NCBI RefSeq assembly: GCF_964340395.1
Contig: NC_135568.1
Coordinates: 7,110,579 to 7,174,578, forward strand
Reading direction: 5' to 3'
Length of the DNA: 64,000 nucleotides
DNA from: Glandiceps talaboti
Taxonomy: Eukaryota; Hemichordata; Enteropneusta; Spengelidae
Part shown: one piece after another, positions 54,042-63,749 of the stretch
Layout: each line of letters opens with the position of its first letter
How positions within the stretch are numbered: the stretch's first letter is position 1
The notes under the pieces: model-generated
Told to the model about the DNA's origin: nothing
Seen by the model: only the letters and a program-made list of their open reading frames with translations
Database searches by the model: none
Made by a program: the position numbers and the translations under genes

Positions 54042-56119
54042 ATGTATGTATGTATGTATGTATGTGTGTATATATATGTATGTACGTACGTATGTATGTA
54101 TGTATGTATGTATGTATGTATGTATGTATGTATGTATGTGTGTGTGTGTATGTATGTATGTATGTATGTATGTATGTATGTGTGTGTGTCTGTGTGCGCG
54201 TGCGTGCGTGTGCGTGCGTGCGTGCGTGCGTCTGTCTGTCACGGTCTGCGTGGGCAATATTATGTTTGTACATGTGTATTTGATAGTTGAAGTCTTCGCC
54301 ATATCTAATTATGACACTGATAGTTTGACATTGCGAGTTATTCTAGTTAAAAAATGATTAAACCAGTCCTGTAATTACTTCTGTGAATTGAATTGAACGA
54401 TGATTGTATTAATTAATTTTACAAAAAAGTAATGGATGAAGAGTAAAGTTGATAAAGATTATAAATGATATTACCTTCAAGTATTTCTCTAGGTTTGCTG
54501 GAGTTGATGACTTTGGATTGAAACGAAGTCTTTTAACTTTCACCCAGTTTCCTCCTAGTGGACTATCTGTCGTAACAACTATACCCTTGTAACCATTGGC
54601 CTCAATTCTCGCCACCATATCACTAGTGATTTTCCGATTTTCAAATAAGTATATATTGGCCCATTTTAATCCATTGGGTACTGCTTTCACCAGCGTTTCA
54701 AATGACGTATTTGCAAACTGACTGACGATCATGCATGTATTCACTGATGCAGAAGCTGTTAAAGCAAAGTAAACAGTTATAGGATAATATCGTAATAAAT
54801 AAGATTCGTCGTGCCACTCTGCCCTCAATGGTGTTCAAGGGGTTTCTGATGTGTGAGGGCGCTGCGACAAGGCATACTTTACAGATCTAGACTGAATATG
54901 CTGTTACTTATGAAAATGATTAATAAGAGTGTCTTTCTGCTTACCAGTGTTCATAGTAAAAATGGCAATGTTTGATTTTAAAAAAAGGATCAACCGTCTT
55001 CTTAGCAAAAAATGATGTAAGCTCTGCTAGAGGTCACAGTAGACTTGGAATATGTAAAGTACAGATATGATATGTGCCTACACAATGAAAGTCCAGTAAA
55101 GTTATTACGTTTCACATTTACTATGATATCGTACATGTATGTGTATGATTATGAAGTAGAAAAGAACCTCTATGCAGATTGGCAAAACGGTACTCGTCAT
55201 CACTATCTTGCAAATGCAACATCTAATTTGACGTCATAAGCTTATGTAAGGGTTAGACCGATTGCAGTGACGCCTGCTGTTTGACGTCACACAAGTCACA
55301 GGTGAAGATTAAGAATTGTCCCGGATATATCTAAGTGGTAACATCCAATATTTACTATTCAAATGTTATCCCATCACCATTCTCGTCAGCCAGAGCACAT
55401 TATATCTGTTAAAGCAACTAAATATCCTCTTGCCGGGTACGTTTCATAATATTGTGCCGTCAACTGGTCTGTGATTTACGGCGTTGCCTTTCACCAGTCT
55501 TACCTTTAAGTTAAATGCTAGGCCCTAAGGTTATGCGCAGATAGCGTCTAAAAGGCGCTAGCCATCAGAGGTACTGCTATCTTAATTTCGGCTTTTGTTT
55601 GACAACCTTCCGAAGCACAGTCTGATGTCTTACCCTTAGCTGTTGCAATTTCTGCATCAGGGTGAGCCATTCCATGAAACCCCGTTGGCGAAATACCAAC
55701 CGGGATATCGATTTTCTGCCCAAGGAGTGACGTCGATAAGTCGAGTGAAGATACATTTCGTAAAACTCGGGGTCGTATTCTTATCCTGGACAAAAGTAAT
55801 AAATAGAATCGTAGACGTTGGACAGTTGACTAGAGAATATTATTTTTCAATCATGGAATGTCATGTGCAGTAATTCATCGGATTAAAATTAATGCAAAAG
55901 ACCTTAAAACAATATCACATGATTTCTGCTAACATGAAGAACTTTATAGTAATTTTGTATGAAAACGTACCTGTTAAATGCAAGTCTGTTTTGTGTTAGT
56001 GTAATTTCATCACCGCTACCAGTTTCAAAATACGACAAACTTTCAGGGCGTAACTGCGATTGAAATGCACGTTCGTAGTCTGCGACGCATAGCATTTCAT
56101 TCTCCTCCAGTATGTTCAT
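52084..56119 (-). CDS. 2-hydroxyacid oxidase (HAO/glycolate oxidase family), complete, seven coding exons
   Basis: Coding exons are 56119-55971, 55785-55634, 54755-54475, 53794-53567, 53163-53005, 52800-52731 and 52151-52084. All introns are GT..AG, phases match at every joint, and the total is 1107 nt (368 aa plus stop), against 370 aa for human HAO1. The product should be an FMN-dependent TIM-barrel enzyme oxidising 2-hydroxyacids to 2-oxoacids with H2O2 release, usually peroxisomal. Against spinach glycolate oxidase the catalytic set is mostly kept: Tyr30 (Y24), Tyr136 (Y129), Thr162 (T155), Asp164 (D157), Lys235 (K230), catalytic His259 (H254) in SNHGGRGLD, Arg262 (R257), Asp290 (D285) in DGGIR and Arg314 (R309) in GRP. 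Odd points: Trp171 replaces the substrate-carboxylate Arg (R164), Phe114 replaces W108, and the C-terminus is YKI instead of a canonical SKL/SKI. Loop 4 (about 175-205) is short. Orthology to HAO1 or HAO2 is not claimed. Confidence 0.92.
52731..52800 (-). CDS. HAO-like exon 6 (70 nt)
   Basis: Residues 324-347, [16 protein letters not shown] and onward, matching the family helix before the C-terminal GC motif. Acceptor TTTTCCAG, donor GCAG|GTAATT; leaves in phase 1. Confidence 0.88.
53005..53163 (-). CDS. HAO-like exon 5
   Basis: Residues 271-323. It holds the FMN-phosphate-binding DGGIR and [10 protein letters not shown] motifs, the best conserved part of the gene. Acceptor TTTATGCAG, donor TCT|GTAAGT; phase 0 at both ends. 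Confidence 0.92.
53567..53794 (-). CDS. HAO-like exon 4
   Basis: Residues 195-270. It carries the FMN Lys235 in LKGIL and the catalytic His259/Arg262 motif. Acceptor TTTTTCAG, donor ACT|GTGAGT; phase 0 at both ends. Confidence 0.92.
53998..54239. repeat. (GT)n/(TATG)n/(GCGT)n array inside an oxidase intron
   Basis: It lies in the intron between exons 3 and 4 of the HAO-like gene. GT, TATG, GT, TATG, GT and GCGT blocks follow each other. ORFs here are artefacts. Confidence 0.97.
54475..54755 (-). CDS. HAO-like exon 3
   Basis: Residues 101-194. It carries Phe114, Tyr136, Thr162, Asp164 and the unusual Trp171 (codon TGG). Acceptor TTTAACAG, donor AAG|GTAATA; leaves in phase 0. Confidence 0.9.
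55634..55785 (-). CDS. HAO-like exon 2
   Basis: Residues 50-101. It contains [19 protein letters not shown] and the family block GMAHPDAE. Acceptor TGTCCAG, donor G|GTAAGA; enters in phase 2 and leaves in phase 1. Confidence 0.9.
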
Positions 56120-56127
56120 GTTGTCTC
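55971..56127 (-). CDS. HAO-like exon 1 (start codon at 56119)
   Basis: The exon opens after TTTTAG at 56130-56128 with eight untranslated bases, then ATG at 56119, so an upstream 5'UTR exon is likely. It carries residues 1-49 and two bases of Arg50, including the FMN/substrate Tyr30. It ends AACAG|GTACGT. Confidence 0.85.
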
Positions 56128-56605
56128 CTAAAATACAAAGTAAAGGCGTATTAAAACCTTTTATAATATGAATACTTTGTAAAATACATCGTTAGAAGCG
56201 TCCTAATCACCCCCACCCACCTTTGTGGAAATGGATGAGAAGAACATCCACAACGACTGATATGTTATTGGCCCTGCTGCTGGGGCGAATACTGATAAAT
56301 ATTCTCTTTACACAATGGCTGGGTGAGTAGTGTAAAAAATACCACTATTCACCTAGCAGCTCGGCGAACAGCCTTTGCCATCACATGGGCATAAATTGCA
56401 TCAACTGATAGGGGCTTTATATAGTTTTCTGTTGTTTGTTCAATGAATATATATGGGGCAGCATGACGACCTATCTCAACGTGATATCTTCAATACAAAC
56501 ATGGTTACATGGTATGACATAATTATTAAAACCAATATTTTGCCAACTGGATTATCCAATGTGCGGAATCACCGCTCTTTTCATCACCCATCGTACAGTA
56601 TATCA

Positions 56606-56635
56606 ACAGTCCCTCTATCGTGATAGAGGGACTGT
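56606..56635. repeat. Perfect 30-bp palindrome (14-bp arms, GT spacer)
   Basis: ACAGTCCCTCTATC is followed by GT and its exact reverse complement. Flanking TATATC words occur on both sides but in direct orientation. Confidence 0.95.
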
Positions 56636-57123
56636 GGTATATCATACCCTTGCAATTGCCTGCGGGTTGTGTTAGTGAAAGCACAGTCAGTTATAAGCCT
56701 TATGTAGATCCTCCGATAAGCCAAGTCGAGTGAGTCCAGCACGAGTGCAATGGGTTTAGACGTCTATGCAATGGTCACAAACCATGCAAATGATGCCGTC
56801 AACGTGATACTAGTATGGGATACTTAATTCGTTGTCCAAGATTCCCTTCGACGGGAATATCAGGAAGCATAAAATCAATATGCATCATACGCTGTGTCAG
56901 TTTATGGACGAAGTCAAACTGGCAATGCGACAGCTTTTCTCCAAATGCCCAGTATGGCCTATATAGGGAACCTCTCGCATAGTATGAACACCTGAACGAT
57001 TTTTTACTTATTAATAGTGTCCAAAGTCTACTTTTTAAACGATGTCTGTCAGAACGACATGCTTCTGATGATCTACGGAGATAGAAAGTGTAATATTAAA
57101 GTGTGCATGCAAAGGTGATACTT

Positions 57124-57403
57124 TTTTTCGTCAATATGTTTATTTTGCCATAAGAATAAAGGACACCGGGTTGTCATGACTCTACATGGTTTAGTATTTA
57201 ATAAAATAGCGTGTCTGGAAATCAATTGTCCTCAAGGCGTCCTTTTGTTTCAAATTCACGGACCTACGCGTCATTCGCGTTTTAGACAATATACATTCCA
57301 AGTTTTCCAGTAAAGTGATTTGTAAAATTTAAGACACTCGACTTCTGAACTTTTTCGTCAATATGTTTATTTTGCCATAAAAATAAAGGACATTGGGTTT
57401 TGT
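57124..57403. repeat. Direct duplication, about 52 bp, copies 227 bp apart
   Basis: TTTTTCGTCAATATG and what follows at 57124-57174 recurs at 57351-57403 with a few substitutions (GACACCGGG versus GACATTGGG). Confidence 0.9.
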
Positions 57404-58276
57404 GACAGTATAGAATAGCTCTGACATCAGAAAATCAGCTGGCATTGGACTACTTCAACGGTACAATTGGCCAACTGTCAGCCAGGTGGCGAATAGCGCC
57501 TCCAACACCAGGCTTGACCACGCCAACGGATCGACGAATACTCACTCTGAGACTGGACTTAAAGTACAGACAAGTAGGACTTGTCTGTGTTGAAAGGAAG
57601 AACGAGAATTAGGTAATTACTATACTGTGTAATATTTGTGCTTGGCATCGTTAGTGTGAAAATTGGCGTGACTGAGAAATATATATTGGTTGGACTACAA
57701 GTCGTGATAAAGTAACTGAAATTATTTACCCAAAGAGGGAATTTACTTCAAAGAGCTCGAGGTACACAGTCGCGTAAATGAAAAGTCAGTTCGTTGATGT
57801 CATTCATGTTCTTCCATATGGTCTCTATCGCGTTCTTTCCAGACATTATCTAGATACAGGAAAGCTTTAGTTTTTGCTGATTTACGTAGCACCCACACAG
57901 GATACAAAAGGTCACCGGGGATGGTCGCACGCTCCTGGACAAGTTTTCTGCTCCTGGACAAGTTTTCTGCGTGTTGACCGAATACGCTGTTTCAATGTAG
58001 GTAGTCCTGTCTCAAGTAAGCATATATAATTCGGTGATGATTTACGCACACCTGGGATGGCTTTAATTTGATCGTGGTAATACACATATTTTTTTTTGCT
58101 GAAGATATCCATTATAAAGCTAAGTTTCACAGCAGCTGTATAATATCGCTGACAACAACGCGGCCTCGAGAACCTCTTTCCTTATCCACAATGGAACATC
58201 AATGTTCTATAACCAAATAAAGTCGAGGTATTTCCACACATGACGTCGTGTGTGAAGGTGGCGCCAAACAGTCACC

Positions 58277-58487
58277 GTACGTACATACATACATACATAC
58301 ATACATACATACATACATACATACATACATACATACATACATACGTACATACGTACATACATACATACGTACATACATACATACATACGTACATACATAC
58401 GTACATACATACATACATACATACATACACATATACATACATACATACATACATACATACATACATACATACATACATACATACATA
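58277..58487. repeat. (CATA)n microsatellite with CGTA variants, 5' of the LINE relic
   Basis: About 52 units. CGTA variants are spread through the first two thirds. It runs without a gap into the reverse-transcriptase relic. Confidence 0.97.
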
Positions 58488-58853
58488 CAGGATAGACACA
58501 CGACCAACAGGCTAATCTTCCTATACAGGGTGGTCGAGGGCCTAGTATCAGCAATTCAACCAGCGGACTATCTTAAACCCGTAAGACCCAAGGATCTATA
58601 AAGGCTAGGTCATTTGCGGACTGTATATCAGCTAACATTGTTGAACAAAGAGTTACTAACAACTCAAAGCAATTGTAAAACTGCTCAATATAAACAGTCA
58701 TTCTTTGTAAAAACACTAGTGGACTGGAACGATCTGGACAATTAGTACTGTGTGCGATAAATCTTGTGACGCCGTCAATGTTAAAAACATTCTGACTAAT
58801 GCTCTCCCCGTGTTATTCCTTACCCATGATCTACTCCGTAACTATATAAATAC
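58488..58853 (+). pseudogene. Decayed non-LTR retrotransposon, reverse-transcriptase C-terminal fragment
   Basis: One frame from 58488 reads QDRHTTNRLIFLYRVVEG and PADYLKPVRPKDL, then a TAA at 58599. It then continues in the same frame to SFFVKTLVDWNDLDN and a TAG at 58743. After a shift, STVCDKSCDAVNVKNIL follows. The order (D-R-R/H...RL-x-x-x-Y, Y-L-x-P-x-R, SFF-x-x-T-x-x-DWN-x-L) is the usual C-terminus of LINE ORF2 proteins, so the fragment is 5'-truncated and inactive. The clade (CR1/jockey-like) cannot be fixed. (ATAC)n flanks it on both sides. Confidence 0.75.
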
Positions 58854-58920
58854 AGATACATACATACATACATACATACATACATACATACATACATGCA
58901 TACATGCATACATACATATA
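58854..58920. repeat. (ATAC)n array 3' of the LINE relic
   Basis: About 15 units. It either forms the LINE tail or is the continuation of the array the element entered. Confidence 0.95.
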
Positions 58921-60074
58921 CAATTTGTTTTATATATTAAGAAATGTTAGCAGTATTACAGAATAAGCCCTAACGAACGTTTCATTCCGACATACAACAA
59001 AAACCTTTATATCCTCAAGAAATTCTGTTATATTCCAACTAAACCTGTACTCGTCACAAATTAGACATCACTGATTTCCTGCTTACAGAAGATAGCCTAT
59101 AAGAATACCTACTTACAGATGTAGCCAGTGACGCTGTCATAAACTTTACTGACTGAGTTTGTCGTCTGATAATAGTACACTGTTGTAATGACGTCGACTT
59201 TAGTGATGTCTTGTGATAGGAAAGGTCAACCCAACCGACAACCTTTTTGACCCTGCATAATAAGTAGTTTGTAAGCTCAATCAATCACCACTTTTTTACT
59301 TCTCGTAAATTGTTAGGAGAGGTAATGTAGTGAAACGAGATTCTGAGTGTCTGTATGCACGATTTTTCAGAAACCACTGGGCTATTTGTGTTAACATTGT
59401 TCTTTATTACTAATTATGCAATTGACTTGTTACTATACAAAAAACTATAACAAACATATGTTGAAGATCATTAACAAATACACCAAACTCTGTGAAATTT
59501 GAAGCTTGTATAGTCTAATTGTCGAAAACAATAAATTATGCAAATGATTCATAAAAACTAAATGCTATGTCAACTTCATAGGACATGTGCACATTATTAT
59601 GGTTGATATATGTACCACATTATATGAAATTTGAAACTATTTTTCGAAAAATCATACATATAAAAACAATGTGTTATAGCTAATTCATAATATTGGAAAT
59701 AACAACGTCCATTTAAAATACACCACTTCTAATTTAGAGAGTGTCAAAGGTATTACATAATATTTGAAATGCCAACATACAATTCAAGCTTGGCCTTTCT
59801 CTTACAATAAAATATGTACTATATAAAGTCAGCATGCAGAATTCCTGTTGTCAATAAAATTTCCAATCTTCTTAGTAAGGCAGAAGTATTATACTAGTTG
59901 TGACAACTCGAGTTCAAAAATGTCCCACGCCAAATTAAATTGTATGGAATACCATGTATATTAATATTATAACTTTAAAGCTACTGTGTATTAAAAGTAG
60001 CACCAACGGCGTTGTAGCACAACTGTACAGTTTTTAAAAAAATATTTACCCTTACACTGATCCATGCTAGATAT
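58921..60074. other. AT-rich intergenic stretch, decayed dispersed repeats
   Basis: Repeated phrases such as GAAATTTGAA (59500, 59628) suggest old repeat copies. No gene is supportable. Confidence 0.4.
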
Positions 60075-60840
60075 AGGTGTTCACTTGTTGAATGATTATA
60101 CAGTTGCCTATCCAATCATGTTGTTATCTTTGCAATATACACGATCATTTACCTGTTGCTATGGACGTGGTCTTGGTGCTAGACATATTTGCATAAACAT
60201 TTTTTGAACGTTCGTTCACTTGTCTATGAATCCCTGATGTTATCTCTGCAATATACCTGATCATTTGGCTGCTTGTGTTGCTATGTGTGCGTGGTCTTGT
60301 TGCTAGGTATGTTTGCATACATTGTTTGAATGTTTATTCATTTGTCTATTAACCCCTGTTATCTTTGCAATATACGTGATCATTTGGCTTGTGTTGCTAT
60401 GGGCGAGGTGTTGTTGCTAGGTATATTTGCATACATTTTTGAATTTAATCCCTGTTATCTTTGCAATATACCTGACCATTTGGCTGTTGCTATGGGCGTG
60501 GGCTTGTTGATATGTACATTTACATACATGTTGTGAATGGTTATTCATTTGTCTATTGATCTCTGCTATTATCTTTGCAATATATGTGAACATTTGGCTG
60601 TTGCCATGGGCATGGTCTTGTTGCTAAGCATATTTTTGTCACTTGTCTGAAAATCTGTGTTGTTATATTTGTGAAATACACCACCGTTCGGCTGTTGCTA
60701 TGGGCGTGGTCATGGGTGCGAGGGATATTTGCATACACTTTTCGAATGTTTACTCACTCGCCTACCAGATGATGTTGTGATTTGACAAAACTTACTTCCA
60801 TTTGGTTGTTGCTGAGGGCGTGGTCATGGTTGCTATGGCC
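60075..60840. repeat. Degenerate tandem repeat, 7 copies with alternating 93/115-bp spacing
   Basis: GTTGCTATGGGCGTGGTC-type cores start near 60155, 60277, 60393, 60486, 60600, 60694 and 60808. Most copies also carry ATCTTTGCAATATAC and TATTTGCATACA. Spacings are 122, 116, 93, 114, 94 and 114. Confidence 0.85.
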
Positions 60841-61432
60841 AAAGGTGTCAAACTATTTTGAAGAACATCTACAGAATGACACTTCTAGAAACATCTCACC
60901 GAGTTTCAGTCTCATTGCCCATGTACTGTTTGAGATAAAAACTGTTTTACTAAAATTCACATCTTTACACCTAATTTGCATATCATTGATGAGAGCATCA
61001 TATGCTTAATACTTCTTCATCTATACACTCCAAGATGCATCCCCATTAAATTTCAGTCCAATCTGCTCAGTAGTTATTTTTACCAAAAAGACACATTTTT
61101 GGCCCTATTTTGCATATAACTCATAGAATCATCATGTCATGAACAAATCTTAATTTACACACCCCTAAGAAATTTCCCACCGAATTTCAAATAGTTTTTT
61201 AGTTTAAGTTTTTTTTATAAATCAAAAAATGACATTTTTTACCCAAATCCCATACCTTACATACTATCATTTTGCTTTGAACAATTTCCCAACTAGACAC
61301 CAAACAAAGTATCCCCACCAAATACCAAGGCAATTGGTCAGGCGGTTTTTGAGTTTAAGTCGTCACACACTTACAGACAAACAGGTAGACATACAGACAA
61401 ACAGACGGACAAATACCGCACCATGTCTATAG
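60841..61432 (+). repeat. Probable dispersed repeat following the tandem cores
   Basis: Phrases of the type CCCCATTAAATTTCAGTCCA, GGCAATTGGTCAGGCGG and a closing GACAAACAGACGGAC tract recur in decayed form within the interval. This is the style of interspersed repeats ending in an ACAGAC tail. The family is not identified. Confidence 0.4.
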
Positions 61433-61526
61433 CACTACTGAACCTTATCAGTTCATTTGTGCTAAAATATCGGTGTATTAAAAAAATCAGTGATACTGCC
61501 TCAAAGTCCAGACACTATTTGACATG

Positions 61527-61688
61527 TCAACAGTATGTATCATCGATATCATCATTATCAGGGGACTCATTGTGTATAGGTGTTATGGTGTGCACCCCTG
61601 AAGGTCCTGCAGTAACCTCTGACTTGACCATATCACATCGAATTTCGCACTCCTCATCTGAAAATCTATTCCGTATCCCAATTAAAGT
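61527..61688 (-). CDS. Membrane-protein terminal exon
   Basis: 54 codons including the TGA stop. It encodes a polar, acidic tail with RNRFSDEECEIR near its start. Acceptor TTTTTGCTTCTTCAG. Confidence 0.6.
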   Translation of the reverse strand, partial: TLIGIRNRFSDEECEIRCDMVKSEVTAGPSGVHTITPIHNESPDNDDIDDTYC

Positions 61689-63749
61689 CTGAAGAAGCAA
61701 AAACAAACAAACCAATGTGTAAGTTAGTCAGTAGTGCATGCATGCATGCATGCAGGAATGCATACATACATACATACATACATTCATACATACATACATA
61801 CATACATACATACATACATGCGTACGTACGTACGTACGTACGTACGTACATACATACATACATACATACATACATACATACATACATACATACATAACTT
61901 GTCCTTGTATATTCATCTTTTTCCCAGTTTACTTCTGTATACATTCATTCATTCCGTTATTTAAGAGTGTACTGTATACTGATTATCTGACTGATCGACC
62001 ACTTGGTCGATTTAAAAACCGCTAGTTACTTAGCAAACGTCTGTTTGTCCACCCACCTGAACATGTGTTCCGACATAGCACAGAAACAGTACCGATGCCT
62101 GGAAGATGATAAAGTCTTTATTAGGTAGCAAGATAACGAGATACGGCCAAGTTTTAACAGCCGCAATAAAACCACAATAGAAAAAGCAATATCAAGAATT
62201 TGTGTTTTTGTCAGAACGAGGGATTTAATGGTAACGTCAACTCTATCTGTCTTGGTTTTAACAGCTGGCGTATTGGGTCTTTTATCGCATTCGAGTGAGA
62301 CTTGGGATCAGGAATATTGATACAACTCTGGAGTGGACTTTACTTTGAGGTGTGTGGTAAGTAAAAATGTTATATTTTAGGACTTTTAAAGTAAAAGAAC
62401 ACAGAGATACACACACCTTCACAGCAATGTGAAAAAGAAGTTCTGAAAAACTACACATCTTTCATAAATATCGCCACTTGTTAATGAATAGTAAATGCAA
62501 TGCTTTAAATTTGTATTCAAGTTTCAACATCGATCTACCAGCTGCCATTAGATTCTCATGACGTAGTTCATGATATCCCACCTTGAGTTCGAGAACAACA
62601 TGAAGTTGGTTCTAGAAACTCGTGATGAATGTTTTGGCCCATTTTCTTTGTCTAAGAGGGCGATTTTGTTTGAATAGTGTGACGTCATGAAGCAAAAAAA
62701 AATGGCGTGCACGAAGCGGTCGCCGGGAAATATAAAACTTACCTCGATAAACATCATACCAGCAAAACCATAGTCCATATATAGAATATGATTAACAGTT
62801 GTGACCACACCAAGTATACGTGTAGTGGAGATCAACAAACTTGATAAAGTTAAAGAAAACATCTCATCCCTTGAAGTAAAAACAAACAATGAACACGCCA
62901 TTTAAAAATGGCAATGTTTAGGATAAGGTTTCTTGGTCTCTTCAGATGCTAAGAATTTGATCTAACTTTTGAATGTTAGACTACACAATACACATTGTAT
63001 TTGGGGAAACTCTTACTTTTTATTTGTGTCTCAAAGCTCAGTGTCAATGTATACAAAGTAGCATGAAAAGGGGACAAACTGGATGTAAATGCTTTTTGAG
63101 CGAGATTTATGCTGCATATTTAAAAGTCACTCACAGTATTCTACTTACTGAAGCATACCTAACTGTCACTTGCAATTGATTGAACTAAAACCCGTATTAC
63201 GACGTAACATGTAAACGATCTGGTGACGTAATTTTTTATACGTAAAAAAAAATGTCGAGGATCCGTACTGGGCAATCAACTGTTCTAACAAAACGAGAAG
63301 GCAATTCCATAGAAGGCATGTATCGGTATCAATATTATACGTTAAATCGAGGTTTATTTAAATAATATTACTTGAATAAAAGGTTTACTAGATAACTTGA
63401 GCTTGTGCCACTTTAAGTATCACAATGATGTTGTCGTGATGTGTAGCTTTCCTAAGGGTATCGCTTTATAATACTAGCTGTTGCAGTAACGGAACGTCAT
63501 AGCCACAGATAATGTGTCTAAATGTTATCATTAAATGATGGATACAAATATCTGCTACCTTTGTGTTTGTAACGATATCTAGTGCAAAGATTGACTTCCC
63601 ATAGTAGGATCTATCATGCCAGGTCATAAATTGTACGACTTTCCAGAATAATTGTTATCTTACCAATAGTTTAGTGCAACACTTTCTTCATAATTATGCC
63701 AGGAGGCGCGGAGCAGATAGTAGCAGTAGCAGATATTAGCGAATGTTAT
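61527..63749 (-). CDS. Multi-pass membrane protein, last four exons (5' part outside the window)
   Basis: Four exons join in one open frame with GT..AG borders: 63749-63664 (86 nt, ends phase 2), 62869-62743 (127 nt), 62098-62057 (42 nt) and 61688-61527 (162 nt, TGA stop). The 138 residues include an aromatic/Cys-rich segment (ICYCYYLL), a hydrophobic stretch (SLTLSSLLISTTRILGVV), a second (YGFAGMMFIEASVLFLCYVG) split by two introns, and a polar acidic tail ending DDIDDTYC. This looks like the last membrane helices and cytoplasmic C-tail of a multi-pass receptor or transporter. I do not recognise the family. A loose similarity to the LN-x-x-FS-x-x-LL pattern of gustatory-like 7TM receptors is not enough to name it. 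Intron phases and consistent frames are the main support. Confidence 0.6.
61735..61894. repeat. Compound (GCAT)n-(CATA)n-(CGTA)n-(CATA)n microsatellite
   Basis: A central CGTA block of about 8 units is bracketed by CATA blocks. It lies in the last intron of the membrane-protein gene. Confidence 0.97.
62057..62098 (-). CDS. Membrane-protein 42-nt microexon
   Basis: Encodes ASVLFLCYVGTHVQ in phase 0, continuing the hydrophobic run of the preceding exon. Acceptor CATCTTCCAG, donor CAG|GTGGGT. Confidence 0.55.
62743..62869 (-). CDS. Membrane-protein exon (third from the end)
   Basis: 42 codons encoding a hydrophobic stretch. Acceptor TTTTTACTTCAAG, donor GAG|GTAAGT. Confidence 0.6.
63664..63749 (-). 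CDS. Membrane-protein exon (fourth from the end)
   Basis: 28 codons plus TG. Acceptor is a T-run then TTCTGGATAG; donor is TATTG|GTAAGA. The split Trp codon TG|G joins in frame to the next exon. Confidence 0.5.

Larger units (their letters stand above)
56128..58276. other. Oxidase upstream region with palindrome and duplication
   Basis: The oxidase 5'UTR exon and promoter should be here or further up, but none could be placed. It contains the 30-bp palindrome at 56606 and the duplicated segment at 57124/57351. No exon is supportable. Confidence 0.4.

Noticed and set aside
54756-54828. Upstream part of the 139-aa ORF over oxidase exon 3, with its own Met
   Set aside because: It lies before the TTTAACAG acceptor and has no similarity to the family; it is intron read-through.
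59112-59164. Minus-strand segment TATTATCAG-[ACGACAAACTC...ACATCT]-GTAAGT, a possible small exon
   Set aside because: Splice-like borders but no partner exon; it could be a 5'UTR exon of the oxidase, though nothing supports that beyond consensus words.
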